Below, one piece after another: positions 8,544 through 16,290 of a stretch of 36,615 bases of DNA (positions within the stretch are counted from its first letter, which is position 1; the number at the start of each line of letters is the position of its first letter). The position numbers were made by a program, and so were the translations under genes. Below the pieces are notes generated by a model that did no database searches, was not told where the DNA came from, and worked only from the letters and a program-made list of their open reading frames with translations. Origin of the DNA: an uncultured delta proteobacterium (lineage in GTDB: Bacteria; Myxococcota_A; Polyangia; Polyangiales; Polyangiaceae); the NCBI GenBank assembly GCA_903892415.1, contig CAITIQ010000079.1, positions 1 through 36,615 of the forward strand, read 5' to 3'.

Positions 8544-9140
8544 GTGGATGAACGTCGATACCCCAAAGCAGCCGAGTACTTGCGCCGCCTTCCCAACGGG
8601 CTCGACTCGCACAGGCAGTGCCAGATCAAGGGCTCCATTCTATTGAGCCTGTTGGGATCGACGCCTGTGCCCTTTGTCCAAGAGGGCCTGCCAGCAACGC
8701 TCGTGGCCTTGCTCGACAACCCGCCGCTCCCGAACCAGTGGGTCTCGGAGGTCGCCTTCAATGCGTTGGTGATGGCGCACGAAGAGCGCATGGAACCAGG
8801 CATGCTCGCGGAGTGGATTCTCGTGCGCAACCGGCGGCTCATGCGCTCGCCGTTGTACGCGGTGCTCTTTCGCCTTGCGGGACCAGAGCGGATTTTGTTG
8901 GGAGCGGCCAATCGCTGGCGAGCCTTTCGCCGCGGTACAGAGCTCCGAGTCGTCGAACAAGCGCGGGACGCTGCAACGGTTCAGATCGACTTTCCGGCCA
9001 GGCTCTATACGGCAAGCATCGTCTCTAACATCACCAGGGCTTTGGGGGCTGCCTGCGAAGTGGCGGGCGCGCGCAACCTCGTTGCTGAGGTCGAGGCGCT
9101 CTCCGAGCTCAACGCCCGCTGCCGGGTTCGTTGGGAGTGA
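8544..9140 (+). CDS. Probable TIGR02265/DUF2378-family protein
   Basis: The 198-aa product contains RLPNGLDSHRQCQIKGSILL followed by a helical body. This resembles the start of the TIGR02265/DUF2378 family, a paralogous family expanded in myxobacteria with unknown function. The protein is soluble, rich in Arg and Leu, and has no signal peptide. The start is uncertain. GTG 8544 is used because conserved-looking sequence begins just after it, while TTG 8511 and GTG 8481 would add basic residues. It diverges from the methyltransferase gene. The family call is from memory of the pattern and should be treated as tentative. Confidence 0.55.
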   Translation: MDERRYPKAAEYLRRLPNGLDSHRQCQIKGSILLSLLGSTPVPFVQEGLPATLVALLDNPPLPNQWVSEVAFNALVMAHEERMEPGMLAEWILVRNRRLMRSPLYAVLFRLAGPERILLGAANRWRAFRRGTELRVVEQARDAATVQIDFPARLYTASIVSNITRALGAACEVAGARNLVAEVEALSELNARCRVRWE

Positions 9141-9146
9141 GCCGCG

Positions 9147-9692
9147 CTACCCACGGTGCCCCGCTCGCAGTGGTACCAATACGCGAAAAATCCTTAAAAA
9201 TAGGCCGCCAGTAACCGCAGTTGCCGAGCCGAGATAGAGCAGCCAAAGGCCAGGTCGCGCCGAATCGGTGCCGGCGCTGATCCCGTGGAAGGTTGCTGCG
9301 AGGTAGAGCAAGAACGTCAATCCGTGCATGGCTCGCCAGGTTGTCTGCCCGATCCACTTGCGAAGGTGCTGACTCAACTCCATCAGCAGCAGTAGATAGA
9401 GTCCCACCGTGCCGAGGCCCACCGCGATGGGGCGATAGCTACTGCGGAGCGGAATCAGCAGCTCACCCAGCCCAAAGGCTACCTTCTCGTCGAAGAGCAG
9501 CAGCCCCGCGTGGCCAAGCGTCGTGAGGATCGCCAGGAGCGAGAGAGTGCGATGTAAGGCCATCGGACTTACGAGCTTGCTTCGCGGCGCTGTTCGGGCG
9601 GAGAGGCTGAGCCCAACCACCATCGCGATCGAGAGCAGCAAATACGCTGTTATCCCGAGGGCTCGGGTTGCGATCCAAAGACTATTCGCCAT
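9147..9692 (-). CDS. Ferric reductase-like transmembrane haem protein
   Basis: This 181-aa polytopic membrane protein has about five or six helices. Four histidines sit inside helices (MALHRTLS, LGHAGLL, AMHGLTFL, ATFHGIS), which is the pattern that binds two b haems in ferric-reductase-like and MsrQ/YedZ-type proteins. It has no flavin or NAD domain, so it would be only the membrane electron conduit. Its ATG overlaps the end of the ApbE gene by 11 nt, so the two are translated together. In flavinylation loci such a haem protein commonly passes electrons to or from covalently bound FMN. The partner reductase is not visible here. Confidence 0.8.
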   Translation of the reverse strand: MANSLWIATRALGITAYLLLSIAMVVGLSLSARTAPRSKLVSPMALHRTLSLLAILTTLGHAGLLLFDEKVAFGLGELLIPLRSSYRPIAVGLGTVGLYLLLLMELSQHLRKWIGQTTWRAMHGLTFLLYLAATFHGISAGTDSARPGLWLLYLGSATAVTGGLFLRIFRVLVPLRAGHRG

Positions 9693-10533
9693 GGTCTACC
9701 TCAAGCTGGCCAACGAGGAACCAAGACCCGTCTTCGCGGACGAATACGCCTTGGGTATCGCAAACACGCATCAAGCGACGCGCAACCTCGCTGCCGCCGA
9801 CGAACGCCGCTTTGGCCAAGACCTCGGCCAGCTCGGTCGAGCTCGCTACCACCGTCGCTTGCAGCAGGTCGGATTGGCTCGGCCGCTGGGTGCGTGGGTC
9901 GATCAGATGGTGCTGCAGCTCGCCCGCTCGCTGCCATGTGCGTCGATTCTTCGCACTGGTCGCGACCGCGCAGTCGGCGAGTCGCAGCGTCAAAAGCGTA
10001 GCCTCGGCGTTGCGCGGGTCTTCAATATCCACCGGCCAGCCGCGACCATCCGGCCCTGCGCCGACGAGCGCGATGTCGCCGCCGGCGTCGAGCACGCTGC
10101 AGGCGGGGAGCAGGGCCCGCGCGCGATCGACGGTGTGGCCTTTGATCATTCCCCCGAGGTCGAGCGATGGCGCAGATTCAGATGGCGGCTCAGGGGTCGC
10201 CACCGGCTCTGCACGATCGAGCCCGCCCGGTTGGAAGGAGCGGTCGTAACCACAGCGATGGAGCGCTTGCCCTACGCGAATATCGAAGAGCCCGCCGGTT
10301 AACTGCCGATACTGCTCGGCGCGCGCGAGCGCTGCCGTGAGCGATAGCGACGTTTGTAGCTCTGGGTCACGGTTGAGGCGTGAAAGCTCGCTGTCCTCTC
10401 GAAAGCGACTGAAGCGACGCTCTGAAGCCTGGAACAGCTCCGCCACGAAGTGCGCGAGCATTTTCTCCTCGCGCGGGCTTTGCAGCGGGCAAAGCAGGTT
10501 GACCTGCGTCGACATGGCGCGGAAGCTGGCCAT
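9682..10533 (-). CDS. apbE: ApbE-family FAD:protein FMN transferase
   Basis: ApbE transfers FMN from FAD to a Thr or Ser of a target protein. The 283-aa product shows the family blocks in order: RFREDSELSRLNR, TGGLFDIRVG, LDLGGMIKGHTVDRA, LDAGGDIALVG, VATSAKNRR and HHLIDPRT. The typical N-terminal signal or lipobox is absent. The protein starts directly in the domain, so it is probably cytosolic, which is unusual although cytosolic ApbE forms are known. ATG 10533 (or GTG 10536) overlaps the stop of the upstream acid-tail gene. It is cotranscribed with that gene and with a ferric-reductase-like haem protein. No FMN-binding-domain target is visible in the window. Confidence 0.9.
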   Translation of the reverse strand: MASFRAMSTQVNLLCPLQSPREEKMLAHFVAELFQASERRFSRFREDSELSRLNRDPELQTSLSLTAALARAEQYRQLTGGLFDIRVGQALHRCGYDRSFQPGGLDRAEPVATPEPPSESAPSLDLGGMIKGHTVDRARALLPACSVLDAGGDIALVGAGPDGRGWPVDIEDPRNAEATLLTLRLADCAVATSAKNRRTWQRAGELQHHLIDPRTQRPSQSDLLQATVVASSTELAEVLAKAAFVGGSEVARRLMRVCDTQGVFVREDGSWFLVGQLEVDHGE

Positions 10534-10943
10534 CACGAGCTCCGGGTGCGTACGCGGGTGCTCCGACGGGCTGCGGGGATCGGCGCAGCCATCGCCGACG
10601 GTCCCCCGGCGCGCTCCAACGTCGCAACCTGCCGGGTTTCACCGCGGTGGCGGTCGTCGTCATCATCGTCCTCGTCGTCATCGTCGCCCTCGTCGCCGTC
10701 GTCGTCGTGTTCGCGACGCCCACGCGGCTGGGCCTCTGCTGCGACGGTGTTGTCGCTCCAGTTCGACCGATCGCCTGGCGGCAAAGGCTCATCTTGCGCT
10801 GCCGGAGCGAGCGTCGGCTGGCTGGCTTGGGCCAGCGCAAAGCCGATGGCTAGGGTTGCTGCAATGGTGACACCTGCGCTGACAATCGCGAGTGCGACGC
10901 CAGGCTTGAGAGTCGGCTTGGGACCAAGGTTCGAGTTGCTCAT
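10533..10943 (-). CDS. Single-pass membrane protein with poly-Asp/Glu tail
   Basis: I recognise no family. The 136-aa product has one hydrophobic segment at about residues 14-38. A linker follows, then a run at about residues 78-97 that is almost entirely Asp and Glu flanked by Arg and His, then an Arg-rich end. The topology suggests the acidic stretch lies outside the cytosol and could bind metal cations such as Fe or Ca; this is inference. The acidic run is encoded by a simple GAC/GAT/GAG triplet tract that may vary in length by slippage. Its stop overlaps the ApbE start. The longer frame starting at 11156 is rejected because ATG 10943 has TACGGT 6 nt upstream. Confidence 0.75.
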   Translation of the reverse strand: MSNSNLGPKPTLKPGVALAIVSAGVTIAATLAIGFALAQASQPTLAPAAQDEPLPPGDRSNWSDNTVAAEAQPRGRREHDDDGDEGDDDDEDDDDDDRHRGETRQVATLERAGGPSAMAAPIPAARRSTRVRTRSS

Positions 10944-10949
10944 GAAGCA

Positions 10950-10955
10950 ACCGTA
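10950..10955 (-). promoter_or_regulatory. -10-like TACGGT, leaderless promoter of the acid-tail/apbE operon
   Basis: On the minus strand TACGGT ends 6 nt before ATG 10943. Together with the plus-strand box at 11024 it defines a 92-bp divergent control region. Confidence 0.5.
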
Positions 10956-11023
10956 GAGAGCGCGATTGAGAGCGGCCTGAGACGAAGATGAGAGCCCTCT
11001 CATGCAAGTTCGTACCAGGGTGG

Positions 11024-11029
11024 TAGGGT
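11024..11029 (+). promoter_or_regulatory. -10-like TAGGGT, leaderless promoter of the two-component operon
   Basis: TAGGGT ends 6 nt before GTG 11036. The shared intergenic region makes autoregulation and control of the divergent apbE operon by this response regulator plausible. Confidence 0.5.
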
Positions 11030-11035
11030 GAGGCC

Positions 11036-11701
11036 GTGCGTATCCTGGTCGTAGAAGATGAGCCTCGGCTGCGGGAGCTCCTGTCCAGAAATCTGACGCG
11101 CGAGGGCTATCAAGTGGAAGCCGTCGAGGACGGCTTTGTCGGCTTTGAGCGCGCAAAGGTAAGCCAGTTCGACTTGATCCTGCTCGACGTGATGTTGCCC
11201 ACCATGAGCGGCCTCGAGATCTGCATGCGCCTCAAGCGTTTGAAGAACTCGACGCCGATCTTGATGCTCACGGCGCGTGACAGCGTGGATGACCGCGTTG
11301 CAGGTCTCGACGCCGGCGCGGATGACTACCTCGTAAAGCCCTTCGCCTTCGTTGAACTCGCGGCTCGCTTGCGCGCGCTTTTGCGCCGCAAATCCGAGGG
11401 GGAAACCGTCCTCCGCGTAGGCGATCTATCGCTCGATGCTGCTCGGCGCGAGGCGACGCGGGGCGCGCGTACGATCGAACTCACGGCGCGCGAGTTTCTA
11501 CTGCTCGAGCACCTGATGAAGAACGCAGGTCGAGTGTTGACGCGCGATCAAATCCTCGCGGCTGTCTGGCCGGAGGACTTCGACGGCAGCAGCAATATCG
11601 TTGATACCTATGTGCACTACCTGCGCGACAAGATCGATACCAAGGGCAAAGCTCCGCTGATCCGCACGGTGCGCGGTGTGGGCTATGCGCTGGGCGCCTG
11701 A
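11036..11701 (+). CDS. OmpR/PhoB-family response regulator
   Basis: This is a 221-aa DNA-binding response regulator. The receiver domain has the acidic pair D8/E9, phosphoacceptor D51 in LILLDVMLP, T79 and K101 (YLVKP). A winged-helix Trans_Reg_C domain follows from about residue 128 to the end, with TAREFLLLEHLMKNAGRVLT and VDTYVHYLRDKID. The GTG start directly follows a TAGGGT box and begins with the canonical MRILVVEDE. Its stop is followed immediately by the kinase start. The divergent acid-tail/apbE operon 92 bp away is the obvious candidate target. The general type is that of QseB, PmrA or CusR. Confidence 0.95.
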   Translation: MRILVVEDEPRLRELLSRNLTREGYQVEAVEDGFVGFERAKVSQFDLILLDVMLPTMSGLEICMRLKRLKNSTPILMLTARDSVDDRVAGLDAGADDYLVKPFAFVELAARLRALLRRKSEGETVLRVGDLSLDAARREATRGARTIELTAREFLLLEHLMKNAGRVLTRDQILAAVWPEDFDGSSNIVDTYVHYLRDKIDTKGKAPLIRTVRGVGYALGA

Positions 11702-13087
11702 GTGAACACGGTAGGAGAGCTGCGGCGTATCCGCTACCGCCTGGCTGCGCTCAACCTGGCGGTCTTTGCTGTGGTGCTGCTGCTTACGCTGGGAGCCGCT
11801 GGGCTCTCGGCGCAACGCTCTGCCTCGCGGGCCATCGATCAGGACTTGCGGGAGGCGAGTCTGCGCGTCGCGGCGTTGATTGAGCATGAGCAGAGCGAGC
11901 GCCATACAAGCCGCGAGCGCGATGACGAAGAAGATGACGACGAGCACGAGGACGGGCGGCGCTCCGAGCGACCTGCGCGCACGACCTCATCCGACGAGAC
12001 GCACGTCTTCGTCGCTTCGGAGGCGCCGTTGCTCGTCAGCTGGGGCCGCGAGGGCAAGCTTCAACGCATCGACGGTGGCCCGCCGCTATCCGCGCCAGCC
12101 GATCCGGCGGGGGAGGAGGCAGCGCTGCGCGGTGAGTCCAGTTTCAACGACCGCCTGGTGGGGCGCGAGCCGATGCGCGTCCATACGCTGCCGCTGCGCT
12201 ACGAGGGCCGAGTGGACAGCGTCTTGCAGCTGGCCAAGCCGACCGCTGAGTCCAGAGCGGCGGTGCTGCGAACGCTGGTGATCTTGAGTGTGACCGGCGG
12301 CTTGGGGCTACTGCTCGGGGCGCTGGCGAGCGTCTTTTTGGCGAGCCGTGCCATGGGGCCGATCGAGCGGTCCATCGCGCGCCAGCAACGTTTCATTGGC
12401 GACGCCAGTCATGAGCTGCGCACGCCGGTCGCTGTGATTCGAGCGCGCGCCGAGTTGCTCAGCGCCGAACTCGGGGGCGCTACCACGGTCGCTGGCGCGG
12501 AGGCTCGGCAGTTGGGCCAGGACGCCGCCGAGCTCGCCGACCTGCTTTCGGTCATGCTGGAGCTCGCGCGCTTGGACGCGGCCGAGACGCCGCTCGAACT
12601 TGCGCCGACTCCGCTGCTCGACGTCGCGGAAGAGGTGGCGGCCTCCTTGGGGCCGCTGGCCCAGGAGAACGGCCTCGAGCTCCATGCGCGCGGCTCGACG
12701 GTCTTTGCGCAGGCGAACTTGGCGCGCTTGCGGCAGGTGGTCCGGGCCTTGACCGATAACGCACTAAAGTACGCGACGGCGAAGGTCTCGCTGGTGGTTG
12801 ATGAGCAGGCCGGACGCGGTCGAATAACCGTTAGCGACGACGGCCCAGGTATTCCCGCCGAGCACCTGCCGAAGCTGAGTGAGCGCTTCTATCGGGTGGA
12901 CGCGGCACGTAGTCGAGCTCGCGCCCCGGGCGAGAGCGCAAAGACCCAGCCACAGCAGCGCTCGGGCGCTGGGCTTGGTTTGGCGATCGCGCACGAGCTG
13001 GTCACCCGCATGGGCGGCGAGCTGATCCTGACCAGCGAGCTTGGGCGCGGAACCACCGTGGCTGTCTTGCTGCCGATGGCTCGTTAG
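11702..13087 (+). CDS. Sensor histidine kinase with acidic periplasmic segment
   Basis: This is a 461-aa HisKA/HATPase kinase and partner of the preceding regulator; its GTG abuts the regulator's stop. TM1 is at about residues 13-37 and TM2 at about 191-213. The sensor region between them contains, at 61-90, a cluster dense in Asp, Glu and His (for example RERDDEEDDDEHEDG). The phosphoacceptor is H237 in DASHELRTP. The ATP-binding N box includes N353 (DNALKYA), followed by DDGPGIP and GAGLGLAI. PmrB-type kinases use acidic clusters to sense Fe3+, so metal sensing is plausible here but inferred. The cluster echoes the acid run of the divergent membrane protein. Confidence 0.93.
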   Translation: MNTVGELRRIRYRLAALNLAVFAVVLLLTLGAAGLSAQRSASRAIDQDLREASLRVAALIEHEQSERHTSRERDDEEDDDEHEDGRRSERPARTTSSDETHVFVASEAPLLVSWGREGKLQRIDGGPPLSAPADPAGEEAALRGESSFNDRLVGREPMRVHTLPLRYEGRVDSVLQLAKPTAESRAAVLRTLVILSVTGGLGLLLGALASVFLASRAMGPIERSIARQQRFIGDASHELRTPVAVIRARAELLSAELGGATTVAGAEARQLGQDAAELADLLSVMLELARLDAAETPLELAPTPLLDVAEEVAASLGPLAQENGLELHARGSTVFAQANLARLRQVVRALTDNALKYATAKVSLVVDEQAGRGRITVSDDGPGIPAEHLPKLSERFYRVDAARSRARAPGESAKTQPQQRSGAGLGLAIAHELVTRMGGELILTSELGRGTTVAVLLPMAR

Positions 13088-13102
13088 GCCAGGATCGCCA
13101 TC

Positions 13103-14470
13103 ATGAAGTATGGGTGGCTTGGAGTAGGGCTTTTCGTTGGTGCCGGCATTGTCGCTTCGATCGGGGTGCCCACACAGGCCCACGCCTGTGGAGGTTGTTT
13201 CATCTCACAGAGCGAGAATACCCAGGTAACGGGCCACCGTATGGTGCTCAGCCTTTCAGACACTCAATTAACTCTCTACGACCAGATTAGCTATTCAGGT
13301 TCCCCGGAGAGCTTCGCCTGGATCCTGCCGATTCAGGGGCAAGTAGAGGTCGGTCTGTCCTCTGATTTGTTGTTCGCAACGCTCGAGACTATGACGGAAA
13401 CCACCATCCTTTCGCCTACCATTGATTGCACGGGTGGTTGCTTCAACGGTAGTGGAAGCGGGTCAGCCGTTGGGCCGGGCCCAGGTCCTGCTGGTTCGAC
13501 CGGTAGCGGTGTCGAGGTGATCGCCCAAGCGGTGGTAGGTCCCTATGAGACGGTGCAGCTTTCGGCGTCGGACCCGCAGGCTCTCGCGAACTGGCTAGCG
13601 AGCCACGGCTACGTCATTCCGGCCGATGTTCAGGACGTGGTTGATTCCTACGTCGTCGATGGCTTCGACTTTTTGGCCATGCGCTTGGTGCCAGGCCAAG
13701 GTGTGGATGCGATGCGGCCGGTGCGCATTACGACTCCTGGCGCCGGTCTTACGCTGCCCTTGCGTATGGTGGCAGCAGGCACGGGGGCGACCACGGCTGT
13801 CACGCTTTGGGTGGTGAGTGAAGGCCGCTATCAGCCGCAGAACTTCCCCAGTTTCATGATTGAGCAGGAGGAGCTGGTTTGGGATTGGGACGTATCCAAG
13901 AGCAACTACTCCGCTCTTCGAAAGCAGCGCTTTGCGGAGAGTGACGGCTTCGCTTGGCACCTCGAGGCGGCCGAGCCGCTCTACACTAGCAACTACTTCG
14001 ACAACCTGATCGCGGTCGCTCAGGATGACCCGCAGGCGAGCGGCTATGGCGATGAACTCGGCGCCGGCGCTGTTGCCGAAGCCGAGGCAGATGTTAACAC
14101 GCTGTTTGCGGGGATATCCCCGAGCCAACGTTGGATCTCCCGTATGTCGGCCGAGCTCTCACGCCCGGCCCTGACCGATGATCTCGCGCTCGCGGCCTCG
14201 CCCTCGCAAACCCCGCTCGATCGTCTCTTCGTTGTTTACGACACCAAGGGCACGCCGCCCGAGTGTCCGCCGCTCCCGCCCGGGTGCGAAGGTGGAGCGG
14301 ATAGCGGCAGCAACTCCGGTTCGGGGGCTTCCGGTTCGGGGTCGAGCAACGGAGCGAGCTCGGGTTGTAGCGTGACGAGTGCTCCCAGCTCCACGTCGAG
14401 TTGGGTGGTTCTTGGCGCCCTTGCGCTGGCCGGTTTGCGCCGTCGACGCCCAGCGCGCCGCCATCGCTAG
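13103..14470 (+). CDS. DUF2330 secreted protein with MYXO-CTERM-like tail
   Basis: This 455-aa exported protein of unknown function has a signal peptide (residues 1 to about 28, ending TQAHA) directly followed by CGGCF, a typical DUF2330 beginning. A body with AWILPIQGQVEVG and LPLRMVAAG follows. A Ser/Gly-rich linker leads to GCSVTSAPSS, a hydrophobic stretch (WVVLGALALAGL) and RRRR. That C-terminus matches the MYXO-CTERM type of sorting tail: Cys, then a helix, then an Arg cluster. The gene lies 15 nt after the kinase stop and is probably in the same operon. It is a candidate surface or redox effector of the two-component system. Confidence 0.85.
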   Translation: MKYGWLGVGLFVGAGIVASIGVPTQAHACGGCFISQSENTQVTGHRMVLSLSDTQLTLYDQISYSGSPESFAWILPIQGQVEVGLSSDLLFATLETMTETTILSPTIDCTGGCFNGSGSGSAVGPGPGPAGSTGSGVEVIAQAVVGPYETVQLSASDPQALANWLASHGYVIPADVQDVVDSYVVDGFDFLAMRLVPGQGVDAMRPVRITTPGAGLTLPLRMVAAGTGATTAVTLWVVSEGRYQPQNFPSFMIEQEELVWDWDVSKSNYSALRKQRFAESDGFAWHLEAAEPLYTSNYFDNLIAVAQDDPQASGYGDELGAGAVAEAEADVNTLFAGISPSQRWISRMSAELSRPALTDDLALAASPSQTPLDRLFVVYDTKGTPPECPPLPPGCEGGADSGSNSGSGASGSGSSNGASSGCSVTSAPSSTSSWVVLGALALAGLRRRRPARRHR

Positions 14471-14556
14471 CTTGCCAGCGGCGCGTACAACGTCCGCCTT
14501 CGCAGGAAGTCGGCGAAGCCTCCACGAAAACTTCATGAGCCTGTAGCGCTGCTCAC

Positions 14557-14570
14557 AAGCCTGCAGGCTT
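14557..14570. promoter_or_regulatory. Perfect 14-bp palindrome in the intergenic region
   Basis: AAGCCTGCAGGCTT lies in the 152-bp gap between the DUF2330 and ferritin-like genes. It has no loop and no T-run, so it looks more like a dimeric-protein binding site than a terminator. It is 53 bp upstream of ATG 14623. Confidence 0.3.
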
Positions 14571-14622
14571 CTCCACGAGGACTACGCGATTAGCCGGTTT
14601 TCTCAGCGCTATTGCTTAGTCC

Positions 14623-15393
14623 ATGAAGACCATGAACTCGAGCCGCTTCTTGCCGACCTTTGTAAGCAATGAGCATCGTCCCGACTCCCAGGTACCAGCT
14701 TCGCTGGTTGTTCCCGAGGCTCTGCGCGCACCGCTGATTGACGCCTTGCTTACCTTTCAGGCAGGCGAGACTGGGGAAGGCCGGATCGTGGCAGAGGCTG
14801 TCCGTCACGCCCGCGGTGACGCTGACTTTGTTACGACGATGCGGCTCTACATTGCAGAGGAAGGGCGCCATGCCCGGGAGCTGGGAAAGCTCGTGCGCGC
14901 GCTGGGAGGCCCCGTTAGGACGGATGTGCGAACGGCCAACGCCTTTCGCCAAGTACGTAGGCTAATAGGCTTTCGCACCAAGATGTTGGTGTTGGCTGCT
15001 GCCGAGATCGTCGGAATCGTTTTTTATGAGCTATTGGCGGACCACGTGCCATGCCCGCCACTGTGTGCGGTCGTGCGCCGGATAGCGAAGGAGGAGTACC
15101 GCCATCTGCACTATCAACAGGCTTACTTTGCCAGCCTCGGCTGGCCGCTTGGCGCTCGTTTGGCGCTAGAGGCGGCCACGCTGGCTGCCACAGCAGCCTT
15201 CGTTTGGGATCAGCGGGCGCTCTTGGGCGTTTTGGGGGTCTCGAGTCGGCAGGTGTTCCAGCGTACAAGGGACTTGTGCACAGCTCCCGAATCATCCGAT
15301 GCTGAGCTGGCTACTATGCAATCGATCGGGAACGGAGAAGTGGCTGGTCGTCCTGCCTTGGGTCGAAGTGCGACCTTGAATATGAGTGTATGA
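14623..15393 (+). CDS. Ferritin-like di-iron protein
   Basis: The 256-aa helical protein has ferritin-like metal motifs. The first is RLYIAEEGRHARELG (E-x-x-R/H type), and a later pair combines LAAAEIVGIVFYELL with RIAKEEYRHLHYQQ. This fits a carboxylate-bridged di-iron site. Such proteins act as oxygenases, oxidases or iron-storage-like proteins; the reaction cannot be told from sequence. Hydrophobic helices flank the site, so membrane association is possible. The stop overlaps the next start as ATGA, linking it to an exported hydrolase. No good Shine-Dalgarno sequence is seen. A second ATG is at 14632. Confidence 0.75.
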   Translation: MKTMNSSRFLPTFVSNEHRPDSQVPASLVVPEALRAPLIDALLTFQAGETGEGRIVAEAVRHARGDADFVTTMRLYIAEEGRHARELGKLVRALGGPVRTDVRTANAFRQVRRLIGFRTKMLVLAAAEIVGIVFYELLADHVPCPPLCAVVRRIAKEEYRHLHYQQAYFASLGWPLGARLALEAATLAATAAFVWDQRALLGVLGVSSRQVFQRTRDLCTAPESSDAELATMQSIGNGEVAGRPALGRSATLNMSV

Positions 15394-16247
15394 GGTTGGC
15401 TCGCGGGGAAGGACTTCTCTGCTTGGTGCTGGTCGGCGCGTGTGCGTCGGTTGGTGGCAGCGATCGTCAGCTTCCGCAGCCGGCCCCTCCGTCGGCCACC
15501 GGCTCGTCGGGCGAGCGAGCTACCGCAGCGCCCTCCTCGACGAGCGATCCCGCGCTGGCCGCCAACCCTCGAGCGCCAGCGTCTCGGCGAACTGTCTGCC
15601 TGACCGGCGCCGGCGGGCATCGCACGTTCGAGTCGTTTTGCGAGTCCCCGCTCGTGGTCGGCCGCATCGACGACTGCCGGAACGGGCCCTGCCACCCAAC
15701 CTTCAGCACCTTCCCGATGCCCAACGCCGAGTCGGTTTGGACGGCGGTGTTCGAGGCGTTGGATACGACGCACGACGGCAAGCTCGATGACCAGGATGAA
15801 GTCGTTGAGCTGGACGTTATTGGCTATTCGTGGGGAGGCGTGAACGCGGTGGACTTAGCCGCCCGCATGGCCAAAGACGAGCGTGTTGCGACGCCTTGGC
15901 GAGTGAAGCGGCTCATTCTCTTGGACGCCTTTCAGCCGGGAGCGAGCCTTTCGATCCCAGCTAACGTCGATAAGACCTTCTCCTTTCGTCACTCGGTTGC
16001 CCCAGCCAACGACTGCTCCAATAACGCGTTGCTCGGCCCCTATCTCGGTATTGCGCCAAGCTGTGCGGCTTCGCAAGCGTGCTTCGATTTTGATTTTTCG
16101 CTCGGCCAGGAGCAACATTTTGGCAGGCAGCTCGCTACGTCAGTGGGCCATTGCGATGTACCTCGCGCAGCGATGGACGCGGTCAAGCAGCTGCTGCGGG
16201 ACGAGGTGCCAACCAAGGTCCCGCCCCGCGTTCCTGTAAAGCCGTAA
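15390..16247 (+). CDS. Lipoprotein alpha/beta-hydrolase with EF-hand-like loop
   Basis: This 285-aa predicted lipoprotein has a signal with lipobox LVGAC (Cys18) and then a Pro/Ser/Ala-rich linker to about residue 65. The hydrolase core shows GYSWGG with nucleophile Ser147, and LILLDAF. Just before the nucleophile elbow, DTTHDGKLDDQDE (about 124-136) matches a calcium-binding EF-hand loop, an uncommon placement. Several cysteines (DDCRNGPC, SCAASQACF) suggest disulfides. Lipase, esterase or thioesterase activity in the envelope is likely, but the substrate is unknown. It is translationally coupled (ATGA) to the ferritin-like gene. Confidence 0.75.
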   Translation: MRLARGEGLLCLVLVGACASVGGSDRQLPQPAPPSATGSSGERATAAPSSTSDPALAANPRAPASRRTVCLTGAGGHRTFESFCESPLVVGRIDDCRNGPCHPTFSTFPMPNAESVWTAVFEALDTTHDGKLDDQDEVVELDVIGYSWGGVNAVDLAARMAKDERVATPWRVKRLILLDAFQPGASLSIPANVDKTFSFRHSVAPANDCSNNALLGPYLGIAPSCAASQACFDFDFSLGQEQHFGRQLATSVGHCDVPRAAMDAVKQLLRDEVPTKVPPRVPVKP

Positions 16248-16290
16248 GACTAAGGTTTATTGGGCTAATGCGTATCAGCCGTTGGACCGC

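Noticed and set aside
16248..16290. Terminator between the convergent hydrolase and TPR/PEGA-like genes
   Set aside because: No stable stem with a T-run was found in the 43-nt gap.
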